A stretch of 30,181 bases of DNA from Streptococcus parasanguinis (GTDB taxonomy: Bacteria > Bacillota > Bacilli > Lactobacillales > Streptococcaceae). The notes under the pieces were generated by a model, which had not been told where the DNA came from, did no database searches, and saw only the letters and a program-made list of their open reading frames with translations. Shown here one piece after another: positions 14,820 to 23,193 of this stretch; within the stretch, counting starts at the first letter, position 1; each line of letters opens with the position of its first letter. The stretch lies in assembly GCA_018365265.1 (NCBI GenBank), contig JAGZKI010000029.1, positions 1-30,181 of the forward strand, written 5' to 3'. The translations under genes and the position numbers were made by a program.

Positions 14820-16895
14820 ATGTCTACATTTACTGCTTATTTAGATGACCAAGACCTGATTCTTATCCAAAAAGGAGAGGAGCATATCCTTCCTTTTTAT
14901 TTGGAAACGAACCAAGGTCATCTTGCCTTAATCCCTGTCAAAACGTCAAGTGCAGCGACTGACACAGGAGACTATTTCTTAAGCCCTATTCCGCTTGAAC
15001 TCGGAGAAGAGTACACCATCTACGATGCTGCTGGAAATTCTTCTATTCTCCACTATCGTCAAATTGTTCGCAAACCCATTTTTGATCAAACCTTCACCTA
15101 TACTGGAGAGGATCTAGGAAGTTTCTACACACTACGTCAGACGCAATTTAAATTCTGGGCACCCATTTCGCAAGATGTGACCCTCCATATCGAAGATCAG
15201 GTCTATCCAATGCATCGTACAGAAAATGGGGTCTGGGAACTCGTACTCAAAGGGGATTGGGAAGGAGCTGCCTACCACTATGAGTTCCGTGTCAATGGCC
15301 TAGAACGTCGGATCCACGATCCCTATGCTCTATCCTCTTTAGCAAACTCTGGAGATAGCCTCGTCGTCGACCGCAAGAAGATCACACGTCCTATCACACG
15401 TGCTGCTCGTCAACTCGACCCGACAGAAGCGCTCATCTATGAGATGAGCGTTCGGGACTTCTCTGTCCAAAAAGAGGCCGGCTTTAAACACCCTGGTAAG
15501 TTTAAAGGGTTGACAGAATCGCCTCAACTCAATGGTCAAATCCTTGGATTTGATTACCTTCAAAAACTGGGCATTACCCATGTACAGTTACTTCCAGTTT
15601 ACGATTTCGGTAGTGTCGATGAAGAGGATCAATGGAAGGCCTACAACTGGGGCTATGATCCTGTTCAATACAATGTTCCAGAAGGCAGCTATGCGAGTGA
15701 CCCTAACGATCCTTATGCACGAATCCTAGAGCTCCAAGACACTATTGACACCTATCATCAGGCCAATCTGAGTGTCATCATGGATGTAGTCTACAATCAC
15801 GTCTACCAAGCCGATGAGTATGCATTTGAACAAATCGTACCAGGTTATTTCTACCGCTATAATGCAGAGGGAGAGCGGACCAATGGAACCTTCTGTGGAA
15901 ATGATGTAGCAAGTGAACGTTCCATGGTAAGACACTATATCAAACAATCCCTCAAACAATGGGTTTCCCTCTATGGCTTTGATGGTTTTCGCTTTGACTT
16001 GATGGGAATCCTAGATATTCAAACCATGACAGAGATAGCAGAAGAACTCCGTGAAATCTATCCTAACATCTATCTCTATGGGGAAGGGTGGAAGATGGAT
16101 ACAGGCCTCTCTGAAGATCAGCTCGCTCACCAGTATAACGCGAAACGATTACCAGCCTTTGGCTTTTTCAGTGATAACTTCCGGGATACGATCAAGAGAG
16201 CACTTGTAGCTGGTCACCGTCGTGAGAGTCAACATCCTGCGAATGATTTTACGAATATTCTAACAGCAAATGTCGGGAAGCTAGGACCTTCTCATTTCAC
16301 CCAACCTCAACAAGCCATTCAGTACGTCGAATGCCACGACAATGCAACTGTTTTTGATTATTTCCAACTTGAAAAGGAAGAGATTCGTCTAGAAGATCGA
16401 AAAGCTCTCTCACGATTAGCTCTTCATTTAGTGTTACTAGCTCAAGGAGTGCCGTTTATCCATGCTGGTCAAGAATTTTATCGCACAAAAGGGCTCGAAG
16501 ACAACACCTATAACTTGCCAGATAGTCTCAACCAATTGGACTGGACATCCCTTTCAAAATGCCAAGAAGAAATTGCTTTTCTTGAAGAATTGATTGCTTA
16601 TCGGAAATCACAGCCACTCCTTCGTTTGAAAAAAGGGCAAGAGATTCGCGACTACTGTGATGTCAAATGGTTGTCTGATCATCATTTGATCTACACGATT
16701 GAGAAAGATCGTGAAAAAATAACGATTCTTGTCAATATCGGCGATCAAGAACAGACCTATCAACATCCGAGTGATAGTCAGCTGTTAATTGCCTATCCTC
16801 ATGCCAACCTAAAAACCCCTATTCCTAAAGGAAAGGAACTTTCTATTCCTGCCCATAGTTGGCTTCTTCTCCACGAAACGAAATCAGCAAAATAA
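14820..16895 (+). CDS. pulA: Type I pullulanase (cytoplasmic debranching enzyme)
   Basis: A 691-residue GH13 enzyme that hydrolyses alpha-1,6 branches of maltodextrins. An N-terminal domain (about 1-95) and a CBM48-like module (about 100-185) precede the barrel. The type I pullulanase signature YNWGYDP is at 275-281. The catalytic residues are in place: nucleophile Asp393 (GFRFDLMG), acid/base Glu422 (YGEGW) and Asp507 (VECHDN). There is no signal peptide, S-layer or LPXTG motif, unlike the wall-anchored pullulanase SpuA/PulA of streptococci, so it acts on imported oligosaccharides. It follows malR by 8 bases with its own GGAG site. The stop codon abuts the first hairpin of the repeat element. 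Confidence 0.93.
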   Translation: MSTFTAYLDDQDLILIQKGEEHILPFYLETNQGHLALIPVKTSSAATDTGDYFLSPIPLELGEEYTIYDAAGNSSILHYRQIVRKPIFDQTFTYTGEDLGSFYTLRQTQFKFWAPISQDVTLHIEDQVYPMHRTENGVWELVLKGDWEGAAYHYEFRVNGLERRIHDPYALSSLANSGDSLVVDRKKITRPITRAARQLDPTEALIYEMSVRDFSVQKEAGFKHPGKFKGLTESPQLNGQILGFDYLQKLGITHVQLLPVYDFGSVDEEDQWKAYNWGYDPVQYNVPEGSYASDPNDPYARILELQDTIDTYHQANLSVIMDVVYNHVYQADEYAFEQIVPGYFYRYNAEGERTNGTFCGNDVASERSMVRHYIKQSLKQWVSLYGFDGFRFDLMGILDIQTMTEIAEELREIYPNIYLYGEGWKMDTGLSEDQLAHQYNAKRLPAFGFFSDNFRDTIKRALVAGHRRESQHPANDFTNILTANVGKLGPSHFTQPQQAIQYVECHDNATVFDYFQLEKEEIRLEDRKALSRLALHLVLLAQGVPFIHAGQEFYRTKGLEDNTYNLPDSLNQLDWTSLSKCQEEIAFLEELIAYRKSQPLLRLKKGQEIRDYCDVKWLSDHHLIYTIEKDREKITILVNIGDQEQTYQHPSDSQLLIAYPHANLKTPIPKGKELSIPAHSWLLLHETKSAK

Positions 16896-17072
16896 GAGGC
16901 TGGGACAAAAGTCCTAGCCTCTCAATTATTTTTGGATTATCAAGCAAGACGCAGTGGTTGAGTGGGCTCTACTACGCTGATTTCATCAGCTTTTACAGCC
17001 CTACTCAACTGTGCGGAGGTGGAACGACGAAATCGAATTCGAACGAATTACCGATTTCTGTCCCACTCTCTT
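16896..17072. repeat. Full copy of the intergenic repeat; acts as bidirectional terminator
   Basis: A repeat of about 177 bp lies between the convergent pulA and YitT genes, filling nearly the whole gap. It has three stem regions. An 11-bp hairpin GAGGCTGGGAC/GTCCTAGCCTC is at 16896-16921. A central long stem (GTTGAGT and GGGCT pairing with AGCCC and ACTCAAC) surrounds the palindrome at 16976-16990. A large hairpin occupies 17019-17066. Each end hairpin is followed, reading outward, by a T-rich run (TCTCTTATTTTTAT on the rightward strand; TTATTTTGC on the leftward strand). Half copies form both ends of the window. Confidence 0.9.
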
Positions 17073-17076
17073 ATTT

Positions 17077-18018
17077 TTATTCTTCTGTTTCCACAAAGCG
17101 TCCAATGATATGAACGTTTTCTGAAATGGTGATAAAAGCCTGAGGATCAGCTTTTTTCATAATATATTTGAATTCATTAAATTCTGCACGCGTAATAACT
17201 GTCAGTAGAACTGCTTTTTCCTGATGGTTATAGGTTCCTTCTGCATTGTGGATAATGGTCGCTCCACGATGCAATTTTTTATGAATCTTTTCAATAATGG
17301 CATCCGGCTGGCTCGTTACGATCATTGCCTGCATCCGTTTTTGCTTGGTAAAGACAGCATCCGTTACTCGACTTGATACAAAGATGGTAATCATAGAGTA
17401 AAGAGCATACTTCCAACCAAAGGTCAGACCTGCAATCAACATAATGGTCCCATTGACCAAAAAGGAGATACTGCCGACATTCTTTCCTGTCCGTTTTCGA
17501 ATCGTCAAACTGACAATATCCGTTCCCCCACTGGAAATGTTGTTCCGAAGAGCAAAACCAATCCCTGTCCCCATGACAACCCCACCAAACAAGGCATTCA
17601 TGATCGGATCGTTGGTCAAAGTAATCACTGGCACAAACTGAATAAAGAGGGAACTCATCGAAACTGTAATAAAGGTAAAGATGGTAAATTTATGTCCAAT
17701 TTGATACCAAGCCACAATCATCAAAGGGATATTGATGGCATAAAAGGTCAACGAAACCGGAATCGTAAAACCTATAAAGCGATGACTCAGAACAGATAAA
17801 ATCTGAGCTAGCCCTGTTGCACCACTGGAATAAACATGGCCTGGTTGAAAGAAGAAGTTGACCGCAATTGCTGATAGAAATCCATACAGCAAGGAAGCTG
17901 ACACTTTTTCATCGTATTTCTCACGGGAGATGCTCTTCAGCACGCGCAATAATTTAATGTTATAAGCTAGTCGCCGCACATGATAGCGAAATAGCTTATG
18001 AAAGCGAGTTTTTTTCAT
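17077..18018 (-). CDS. YitT-family membrane protein (DUF161/DUF2179)
   Basis: A protein of 313 residues. The N-terminus is basic. Five or six hydrophobic segments follow (about 40-215), including the family stretch VYSSGATGLAQILS and the GGVVMGTGIGFALRNNISSGGTDIVS segment. A C-terminal soluble DUF2179 domain (about 225-305) contains RGATIIHNAEGTYNHQEKAVLLTVI. The family is widespread in Firmicutes; its transport role is not established. I take ATG 18018, 7 bases from GATGG, in preference to the TTG at 18024. It follows aspS after a hairpin and converges on pulA, with the repeat between them. Confidence 0.9.
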   Translation of the reverse strand: MKKTRFHKLFRYHVRRLAYNIKLLRVLKSISREKYDEKVSASLLYGFLSAIAVNFFFQPGHVYSSGATGLAQILSVLSHRFIGFTIPVSLTFYAINIPLMIVAWYQIGHKFTIFTFITVSMSSLFIQFVPVITLTNDPIMNALFGGVVMGTGIGFALRNNISSGGTDIVSLTIRKRTGKNVGSISFLVNGTIMLIAGLTFGWKYALYSMITIFVSSRVTDAVFTKQKRMQAMIVTSQPDAIIEKIHKKLHRGATIIHNAEGTYNHQEKAVLLTVITRAEFNEFKYIMKKADPQAFITISENVHIIGRFVETEE

Positions 18019-18039
18019 TTTCAATCCATCGATTAGAAG

Positions 18040-18082
18040 AAAAGGAAAATCTTAGAGCAACTGATTTCTAGACTTTCCTTTT
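18040..18082 (-). terminator. Hairpin after aspS
   Basis: A 13-bp stem with one wobble pair (18070-18082 with 18040-18052) and a 17-base loop begins 11 bases past the aspS stop. The leftward 3' arm runs into TTTTCCTTTTCTTCT, a pyrimidine-rich tail, so partial termination before the YitT gene is likely. Confidence 0.65.
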
Positions 18083-18093
18083 TCTCTCTTGTC

Positions 18094-19848
18094 CTATTCT
18101 TGCTCTGCTACTTCTACTTGAAGATTTAACTCATCCAATTGTTTTTCAGAAACGACAGAAGGAGCTTGTGTCATTGGATCTGTCGCCTTGTTATTCTTAG
18201 GAAAGGCAATGACTTCCCGAATATTATCTTCACCTGCAAGAAGCATCACGAAGCGGTCCAAACCAATCGCCAATCCTCCATGTGGTGGGAAACCGTAATC
18301 CATTGCTTCCAACAAGAACCCAAATTGTTCATTGGCAGCTTCTTTTGTAAATCCAAGCGCCTTGAACATCCGTTCTTGTAAGTCTTTATGATTAATCCGT
18401 AGGCTTCCTCCACCTAGTTCATAGCCATTTAAGACGATATCATAGGCAATTGCTCGAACTTTTGAAAGATCACCTTCCAATTCATGCTCTGTTTCAGCTT
18501 GTGGGAGTGTAAATGGATGGTGAGCAGACATATAACGGCCTTCTTCCTCTGACCATTCAAACATTGGCCAATCCACTACCCAAAGGAAGTTGTATTGATT
18601 GTTGTCAATCAAGTCAAGCTCTTTCGCAAGACGAACACGCAAAGCACCAAGCGTGGCATTGGCTACTTCAAGAGTATCTGCTACAAAGAGGACGAGATCC
18701 TTGTCTTCTAGCTGTAAAGCAGTTGTCAAGTCACTTGTCAAGTCTGTCAAGAATTTCGCAACAGGTCCGTTCAAGGCACCTTCAACATATTTCACCCAAG
18801 CAAGACCTTTTGCACCGTATTGCTTAGCAACTTCTGTCAATTTATCGATATCTTTACGAGAGTAATGATCTGCTGCACCTTTGACAACAATCGCCTTAAC
18901 TGCTGGAGCTTCTGAGAAGACTTTGAAGTCTACACCCTTGACAAGTTCTGTCAAGTCTTGAAGCAACATTTCAAAACGTGTATCTGGTTTATCCGAACCA
19001 TACAAGGACATGGCATCATCATAATTCATCCGTGGGAATGGGAGTGTTACCTCAATTCCCTTGGTTTCTTTCATGACACGTGCAATCAAGCCTTCTGTGA
19101 TATCTTGGATTTCTTGATCACTCAAGAAAGAGGTTTCCAAGTCGACCTGTGTAAATTCAGGTTGACGGTCTCCCCGTAAATCCTCATCTCGGAAACACTT
19201 CACGATTTGATAATAGCGGTCAAATCCAGCATTCATCAACAATTGTTTTGTAATCTGAGGACTTTGTGGAAGGGCATAGAAATGGCCTTTGTTGACACGG
19301 GAAGGAACCAAGTAGTCACGTGCTCCTTCTGGAGTTGACTTAGAAAGGAACGGTGTTTCCACATCAATAAACTCTAATTCATCTAAATAATTGCGGATTG
19401 AATGAGTTACTTTTGCACGGAGTTTGAGGTTTTCCAACATCTCAGGACGACGAAGGTCTAAGTAGCGGTAACGAAGACGAGTATCATCATTGGCTTCAAT
19501 TCCGTCCTTGATTTCAAATGGCGTTGTTTTGGCAGTATTAAGAACCGTAATAGCCTCTACCTTGAGTTCTACTGTTCCAGTTGGCAAGTTCGGATTCGCT
19601 TGTTCACGAGCTTCCACAAGACCTGTCACTTCTACAACATATTCACTGCGAATGCTTTCAGCTGTGGCCATCACTTCTGCACTAACTGTTTCTGGATTGA
19701 TCACCAATTGCATGATTCCTTCGCGGTCGCGTAAATCAATAAAGATCAAACCACCCAAGTCACGACGACGGCTAACCCATCCTTTCAAGGTAATATGAGT
19801 TCCAATGTGTTCTTCACGAACACGTCCAGCATACATTGAACGTTTCAT
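18094..19848 (-). CDS. aspS: Aspartyl-tRNA synthetase
   Basis: A 584-residue class II synthetase that charges tRNA-Asp. The N-terminal OB-fold anticodon-binding domain (about 1-105, with GWVSRRRDLGGLIFIDLRDR) is followed by the catalytic core. Motif 2 is the CFRDEDLRGDRQPEFTQVD stretch and motif 3 is GGLAIGLDRFVMLLAG near the C-terminus. The insert of about 140 residues (GAD domain) between motifs 2 and 3 marks the bacterial-type enzyme. The length is normal. The ATG has GGAG 11 bases upstream. In pneumococcus aspS also lies just beyond malR, so the mal-aspS order is conserved. Confidence 0.97.
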   Translation of the reverse strand: MKRSMYAGRVREEHIGTHITLKGWVSRRRDLGGLIFIDLRDREGIMQLVINPETVSAEVMATAESIRSEYVVEVTGLVEAREQANPNLPTGTVELKVEAITVLNTAKTTPFEIKDGIEANDDTRLRYRYLDLRRPEMLENLKLRAKVTHSIRNYLDELEFIDVETPFLSKSTPEGARDYLVPSRVNKGHFYALPQSPQITKQLLMNAGFDRYYQIVKCFRDEDLRGDRQPEFTQVDLETSFLSDQEIQDITEGLIARVMKETKGIEVTLPFPRMNYDDAMSLYGSDKPDTRFEMLLQDLTELVKGVDFKVFSEAPAVKAIVVKGAADHYSRKDIDKLTEVAKQYGAKGLAWVKYVEGALNGPVAKFLTDLTSDLTTALQLEDKDLVLFVADTLEVANATLGALRVRLAKELDLIDNNQYNFLWVVDWPMFEWSEEEGRYMSAHHPFTLPQAETEHELEGDLSKVRAIAYDIVLNGYELGGGSLRINHKDLQERMFKALGFTKEAANEQFGFLLEAMDYGFPPHGGLAIGLDRFVMLLAGEDNIREVIAFPKNNKATDPMTQAPSVVSEKQLDELNLQVEVAEQE

Positions 19849-19883
19849 TTCTAATTAATCTCCAAACTAATATTCTTCCTTCT

Positions 19884-19892
19884 ATTTTACCA
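19884..19892 (-). promoter_or_regulatory. Extended -10 promoter of aspS
   Basis: Leftward strand TGGTAAAAT (hexamer TAAAAT at 19884-19889), identical to the extended -10 of the dlt operon. No clear -35 is present. An imperfect hairpin (AAAGACC...GGCCTTT, 19893-19916) sits immediately upstream and may end the 19946-20173 transcript. Confidence 0.6.
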
Positions 19893-19945
19893 TAAAGACC
19901 AGCAGAAAGCGGCCTTTAGCTCAACTTTTTCAGTTACCAACTTCT

Positions 19946-20173
19946 TTAATTATCGTGGCCAACTTCTTCCTTCTTTTTGGGATCATCGTAGAGAGCGGGG
20001 GCTATCACCTTCATTAAAGTCGCCGTCCCAAATCTCAAGACAGCTGCTGCTAGTCCAAAAATAGGGGATAAGTAACGGAAAAAGAAATCTCCCCTAAGTG
20101 CGTAGGTCATACCACCCACAATAAAAAAGATCACAATCCCCTGAACAATTGCGTAAAACCAAATTTTTTTCAC
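19946..20173 (-). CDS. Small two-pass membrane protein, function unknown
   Basis: A predicted protein of 75 residues with two hydrophobic segments (about 3-25 and 30-55) and a charged tail, YDDPKKKEEVGHDN. I recognise no named family. The start is probably the GTG at 20173, which has GAGGAG 7 bases upstream. An in-frame GTG at 20191 would add six residues but overlaps that ribosome site. It lies between dltD and aspS, all leftward. Four DnaA boxes lie in its upstream region, so DnaA could influence its expression. Confidence 0.65.
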   Translation of the reverse strand: MKKIWFYAIVQGIVIFFIVGGMTYALRGDFFFRYLSPIFGLAAAVLRFGTATLMKVIAPALYDDPKKKEEVGHDN

Positions 20174-20203
20174 ACTATTTCTCCTCTTCACAAACCAGCT
20201 GAC

Positions 20204-20341
20204 TTATCCACTGTTTTTTATCACTTATCCACAAAAATGTGGATAACTTTCACCTGTTTTCCCCTTAAAAGAGGAAGGATCATCAGCATCAGGACTTGTT
20301 TTCATCCATTTACAAGCAAGTTTCCCACAGCCTGTGGATAA
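20204..20341. promoter_or_regulatory. Cluster of four DnaA boxes
   Basis: Three perfect consensus DnaA boxes and one 8-of-9 match lie within 138 bp of intergenic DNA: TTATCCACT (20204-20212), TTATCCACA (20225-20233), TGTGGATAA (20238-20246) and TGTGGATAA (20333-20341). The middle two form an inverted pair separated by AAAA. There is no dnaA or dnaN nearby and no strongly AT-rich unwinding region, so this is probably not oriC. It is more like the dispersed DnaA-box clusters that titrate DnaA or regulate genes in other Firmicutes. Confidence 0.8.
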
Positions 20342-20382
20342 CTATCTTGCTTACTTGTGACTTTCCGTCCCTTTCCTCACAA

Positions 20383-20418
20383 ATCAAGGAGCCAGGATTC
20401 GATCCTGCCCCCTTTGAT
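20383..20418 (-). terminator. Strong hairpin just past dltD
   Basis: Arms 20383-20397 and 20403-20418 pair over about 14 of 15 positions (one bulge, one wobble, one mismatch) around a TTCGA loop. It begins 6 bases after the dltD stop. On the leftward strand the tail is only TTGTGAGG, so the U-tract is weak. It probably protects or ends dlt mRNA. Confidence 0.5.
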
Positions 20419-20424
20419 AAAGCA

Positions 20425-21693
20425 TTATTTAAATTCGTCTGGTGTTCCTTTATATTGGGCCCAATCTTTACTGAAGAAGCGATCATTTAGATGGTAAGTT
20501 GGTGCTTTTTCAGCCTTTGTGACAAAGGGATTGACCGCTTTATCAAAGGCTAGCCAACCATTCCATCCCATATGAATCGTGTCTTCCATAAAGTAGGACT
20601 GATCACCATCTTTAGAAAAGTCTGCAATATTGGTGAAACCTTGACTTTCTAATTGGTAACGAATCTTATGAACAGCCTGTTCATACATATCTTGGCTCAA
20701 GCCTGTGTATTTCATCCATTTGGCATTGACTGGAGGAATCACAAAGATGACATTGGTCCGAGATTTAGCAAACTGGTCTAGAACCAACTGCAAGTCATTG
20801 TACTCTGGAGATTGAACATAGGATTCGTTTTTTTGGAAACCTTTTAGTTTCTTCAACTTCATTTTTAAACGAGTATTGTAAAAATGATTGCTGATTCCAA
20901 GGTCGTTATTATTGGTTTTGACTTTTGCTTCAGCCGTTGCAATTTCCTCCAATTTCTCATATGAGAATTGGTCTGGCAAATCTTGTAGACGTTTTTTGAC
21001 CTTCTTATCGTAATTCCCGTTTGTACGAGTTGCAAGATTACTAAACAAGGCATCTTCGCGCTGAACCAGATGGGAAACAAACTGGTTTAAAGACTGATCA
21101 AATCCTGAAATTTTCTCTCCTTGAGAAATTTTGCTCACAACACTTTGAAAGGCGACATTTGGATACTGTTGTAACAGACGCTTCGCGGCATACTGGGATG
21201 CAGCATCCTGTTGGTGATTGGCAATAAAGCTATTCAACTGATCGCTATTAAAGAATTGTTGAAAGGCAGAGGAATCATAGCCCTTCTTGGTAAACCATTG
21301 CGGAGAAACCACATAAACAGCTGTATTGTCCTTGAGTTCTGGCAAAATCTGTTGCATTCCAAAATACTGGTTCAAAGAAGCCGCACCACGTTCTCCTAAA
21401 AAGTAGGGTCTGTAATTACGGTCATATTTTTCAGCCAAAACTGCTGGATGCACCACATCAAAACGCAACCACTCACTTGATCCGAAATAAGGAACAAAGC
21501 GATGGTTTGGATCCGAAAGTGCTTCTTGCTTCTTTGTACGACTCTTGAAGCCTTCTGCATTCAGACTAACCGCAGCTTTTTTCTCTTCGGTATAGTTGTG
21601 CTTATGATTGATTGGATAAAAGAATAATAAAGCTGCTACCATGAGGAGCGCGCAAAATACGGGCCCTAAAATCAGCCACAAACGCTTAAGCAT
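20425..21693 (-). CDS. dltD: DltD, D-alanyl transfer protein of teichoic acid D-alanylation
   Basis: A 422-residue protein with one N-terminal membrane anchor (about 4-26) and an extracellular SGNH/GDSL-like domain. The serine of GSSEW (71-75), with Asp371 and His374 in DTIHMGW, forms the catalytic set expected for DltD. It acts outside the membrane at the last step of D-alanine transfer onto lipoteichoic acid. It is last in the dlt operon, and its start overlaps the end of dltC by 8 bases, implying translational coupling. Length and motifs are complete. Confidence 0.96.
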   Translation of the reverse strand: MLKRLWLILGPVFCALLMVAALLFFYPINHKHNYTEEKKAAVSLNAEGFKSRTKKQEALSDPNHRFVPYFGSSEWLRFDVVHPAVLAEKYDRNYRPYFLGERGAASLNQYFGMQQILPELKDNTAVYVVSPQWFTKKGYDSSAFQQFFNSDQLNSFIANHQQDAASQYAAKRLLQQYPNVAFQSVVSKISQGEKISGFDQSLNQFVSHLVQREDALFSNLATRTNGNYDKKVKKRLQDLPDQFSYEKLEEIATAEAKVKTNNNDLGISNHFYNTRLKMKLKKLKGFQKNESYVQSPEYNDLQLVLDQFAKSRTNVIFVIPPVNAKWMKYTGLSQDMYEQAVHKIRYQLESQGFTNIADFSKDGDQSYFMEDTIHMGWNGWLAFDKAVNPFVTKAEKAPTYHLNDRFFSKDWAQYKGTPDEFK

Positions 21694-21925
21694 TCTGAAG
21701 CTCCGTTACACCTTCTACGATCTTGTTAGCAGTGTTCCAATCATCGCGTCCAAATTCAGATACAGGAACACGGATGCCAAAGCGGTTTTCCAATTCCACG
21801 ATCAATTCAACTGTTCCCATACTATCAAGAACACCCGCATCAAAGAGATCCTCATCCATCATGTCTGAGACATCTTCCATAAACAATTCGTCAATAATTT
21901 CAATTACTTGTGATTTAACATCCAT
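21686..21925 (-). CDS. dltC: DltC, D-alanyl carrier protein
   Basis: A 79-residue acyl-carrier-like protein. The 4'-phosphopantetheine attachment serine is Ser35 in GVLDSMGTVELIVELE. DltA loads D-alanine onto this arm, and DltB and DltD then pass it across the membrane to teichoic acid. It starts 14 bases after dltB with a clear GGAG site and overlaps dltD by 8 bases. Confidence 0.97.
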   Translation of the reverse strand: MDVKSQVIEIIDELFMEDVSDMMDEDLFDAGVLDSMGTVELIVELENRFGIRVPVSEFGRDDWNTANKIVEGVTELQNA

Positions 21926-21939
21926 TTTTTATTCTCCTT

Positions 21940-23193
21940 TTATTTCACTTTTGGGAACCATTGCTGATCCAAGAATCCTGAGAAGATCAGGAAGGACAGC
22001 ATCACTGTATTAAAGGTGATAAAGATCCCCAAAGCCTTGGTCCAACGATTGTCCGGTATCGGATCCAATCCTTTTGCTTTTCTTTCTTTATTAATAGATT
22101 TTTTCTTTCGAATCCAGGCATCATTGATAACCATTCCAAGCCCATGGAAGAGCCCATAAGCAATATAGTACCAGGTCACCCCGTGCCAGAAGCCCATGAC
22201 CAACATATTGATAATGTAGGCAACATTTGAGGTAGTAATCCGGCTCTTGAAGACTTTATTGCGCATCAGTACCATTACGAGACGCATAAAGACAAAATCA
22301 CGGAACCAGAAAGATAAACTCATATGCCAGCGATTCCAGAATTCCTTTAAATCACGTGATTTAAAAGGACGGTCAAAGTTGATGGGACTTTTAATCCCCA
22401 TCAAATTGGAAGCCGCTAAAGCAAACATGGAATACCCTGCAAAGTCAAAGAAAAGGTCAAAACCATAAACATACATGACTCCCAGCGTTCCGATGTTGAA
22501 GAATCCACCTTGAGACAAGGCATAGGTCTGCACATGACCTAACAATAAGTGGCCAAAAATATGAGCTAGAATAAATTTATAAAGGAAGCCATACATGATG
22601 TACTTAACAGCTTGCTCCAACATATCCAATAATTCTTCGCGCTCAGGAATGGCTTTATAATCCTCATTAAAACGCTTGAAACGATCAATCGGCCCACTTG
22701 AGAAGGTTGGCATAAAGAGCATAAAACGTAAGAATTCCCAGAGCGTGAATTCTTTCAAGACACCATCTCGCATTTCGATGATCATTCCGACAGCTCGGAA
22801 GGTCAAATAAGAAATCCCTAAAAATCCAAACAAGGATTGGTGTCCATTCTTGATCGCTGGCTCCACCTTAACAAAGATCAGGGGCAAGACAGACAAGAAG
22901 GAATGAAGATAGAAAATCCACTTGTTGTCCGCTTTCTGACGATAGATTTTGTAGGAATACACAATCAAGATTTGCCAGACTACGTAAAAGAGCAGGGCAT
23001 AAATTTGCTTGAGATTCGAACCTGTCAGCATCAAAATGATAAAGATCAGACTCACCAGTCCTTCATAGACCGGAAATCTCTTTTTGAAAAAGAGGCCCAC
23101 AAAGATCGGCAAAAAAGCTAGAATGAGGTAGACAAAATAGATCGGTGTTCCATAGTGTTCTAAATGAGGGAGCTGTTTCAAAAACTCGATCAT
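21940..23193 (-). CDS. dltB: DltB, MBOAT-family D-alanyl transferase
   Basis: A 417-residue polytopic membrane O-acyltransferase with about eleven hydrophobic segments. The two conserved histidines are His290 (NRWHMSLSFW) and His337 (GFWHGVTWYY), the latter being the catalytic residue in the known DltB structure. It moves D-alanine from DltC across the membrane. Its ATGA start shares four bases with the end of dltA. Confidence 0.96.
   Translation of the reverse strand: MIEFLKQLPHLEHYGTPIYFVYLILAFLPIFVGLFFKKRFPVYEGLVSLIFIILMLTGSNLKQIYALLFYVVWQILIVYSYKIYRQKADNKWIFYLHSFLSVLPLIFVKVEPAIKNGHQSLFGFLGISYLTFRAVGMIIEMRDGVLKEFTLWEFLRFMLFMPTFSSGPIDRFKRFNEDYKAIPEREELLDMLEQAVKYIMYGFLYKFILAHIFGHLLLGHVQTYALSQGGFFNIGTLGVMYVYGFDLFFDFAGYSMFALAASNLMGIKSPINFDRPFKSRDLKEFWNRWHMSLSFWFRDFVFMRLVMVLMRNKVFKSRITTSNVAYIINMLVMGFWHGVTWYYIAYGLFHGLGMVINDAWIRKKKSINKERKAKGLDPIPDNRWTKALGIFITFNTVMLSFLIFSGFLDQQWFPKVK

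Noticed and set aside
20204..20341. Replication origin
   Set aside because: There are DnaA boxes, but no dnaA/dnaN neighbours, no AT-rich unwinding element, and the flanking genes are dltD and aspS.
20385..20419. T-arm-like sequence GGATTCGATCC, suggestive of a tRNA 3' end
   Set aside because: The loop is five bases rather than seven, and no acceptor, D or anticodon stems are present. It is simply the hairpin after dltD.
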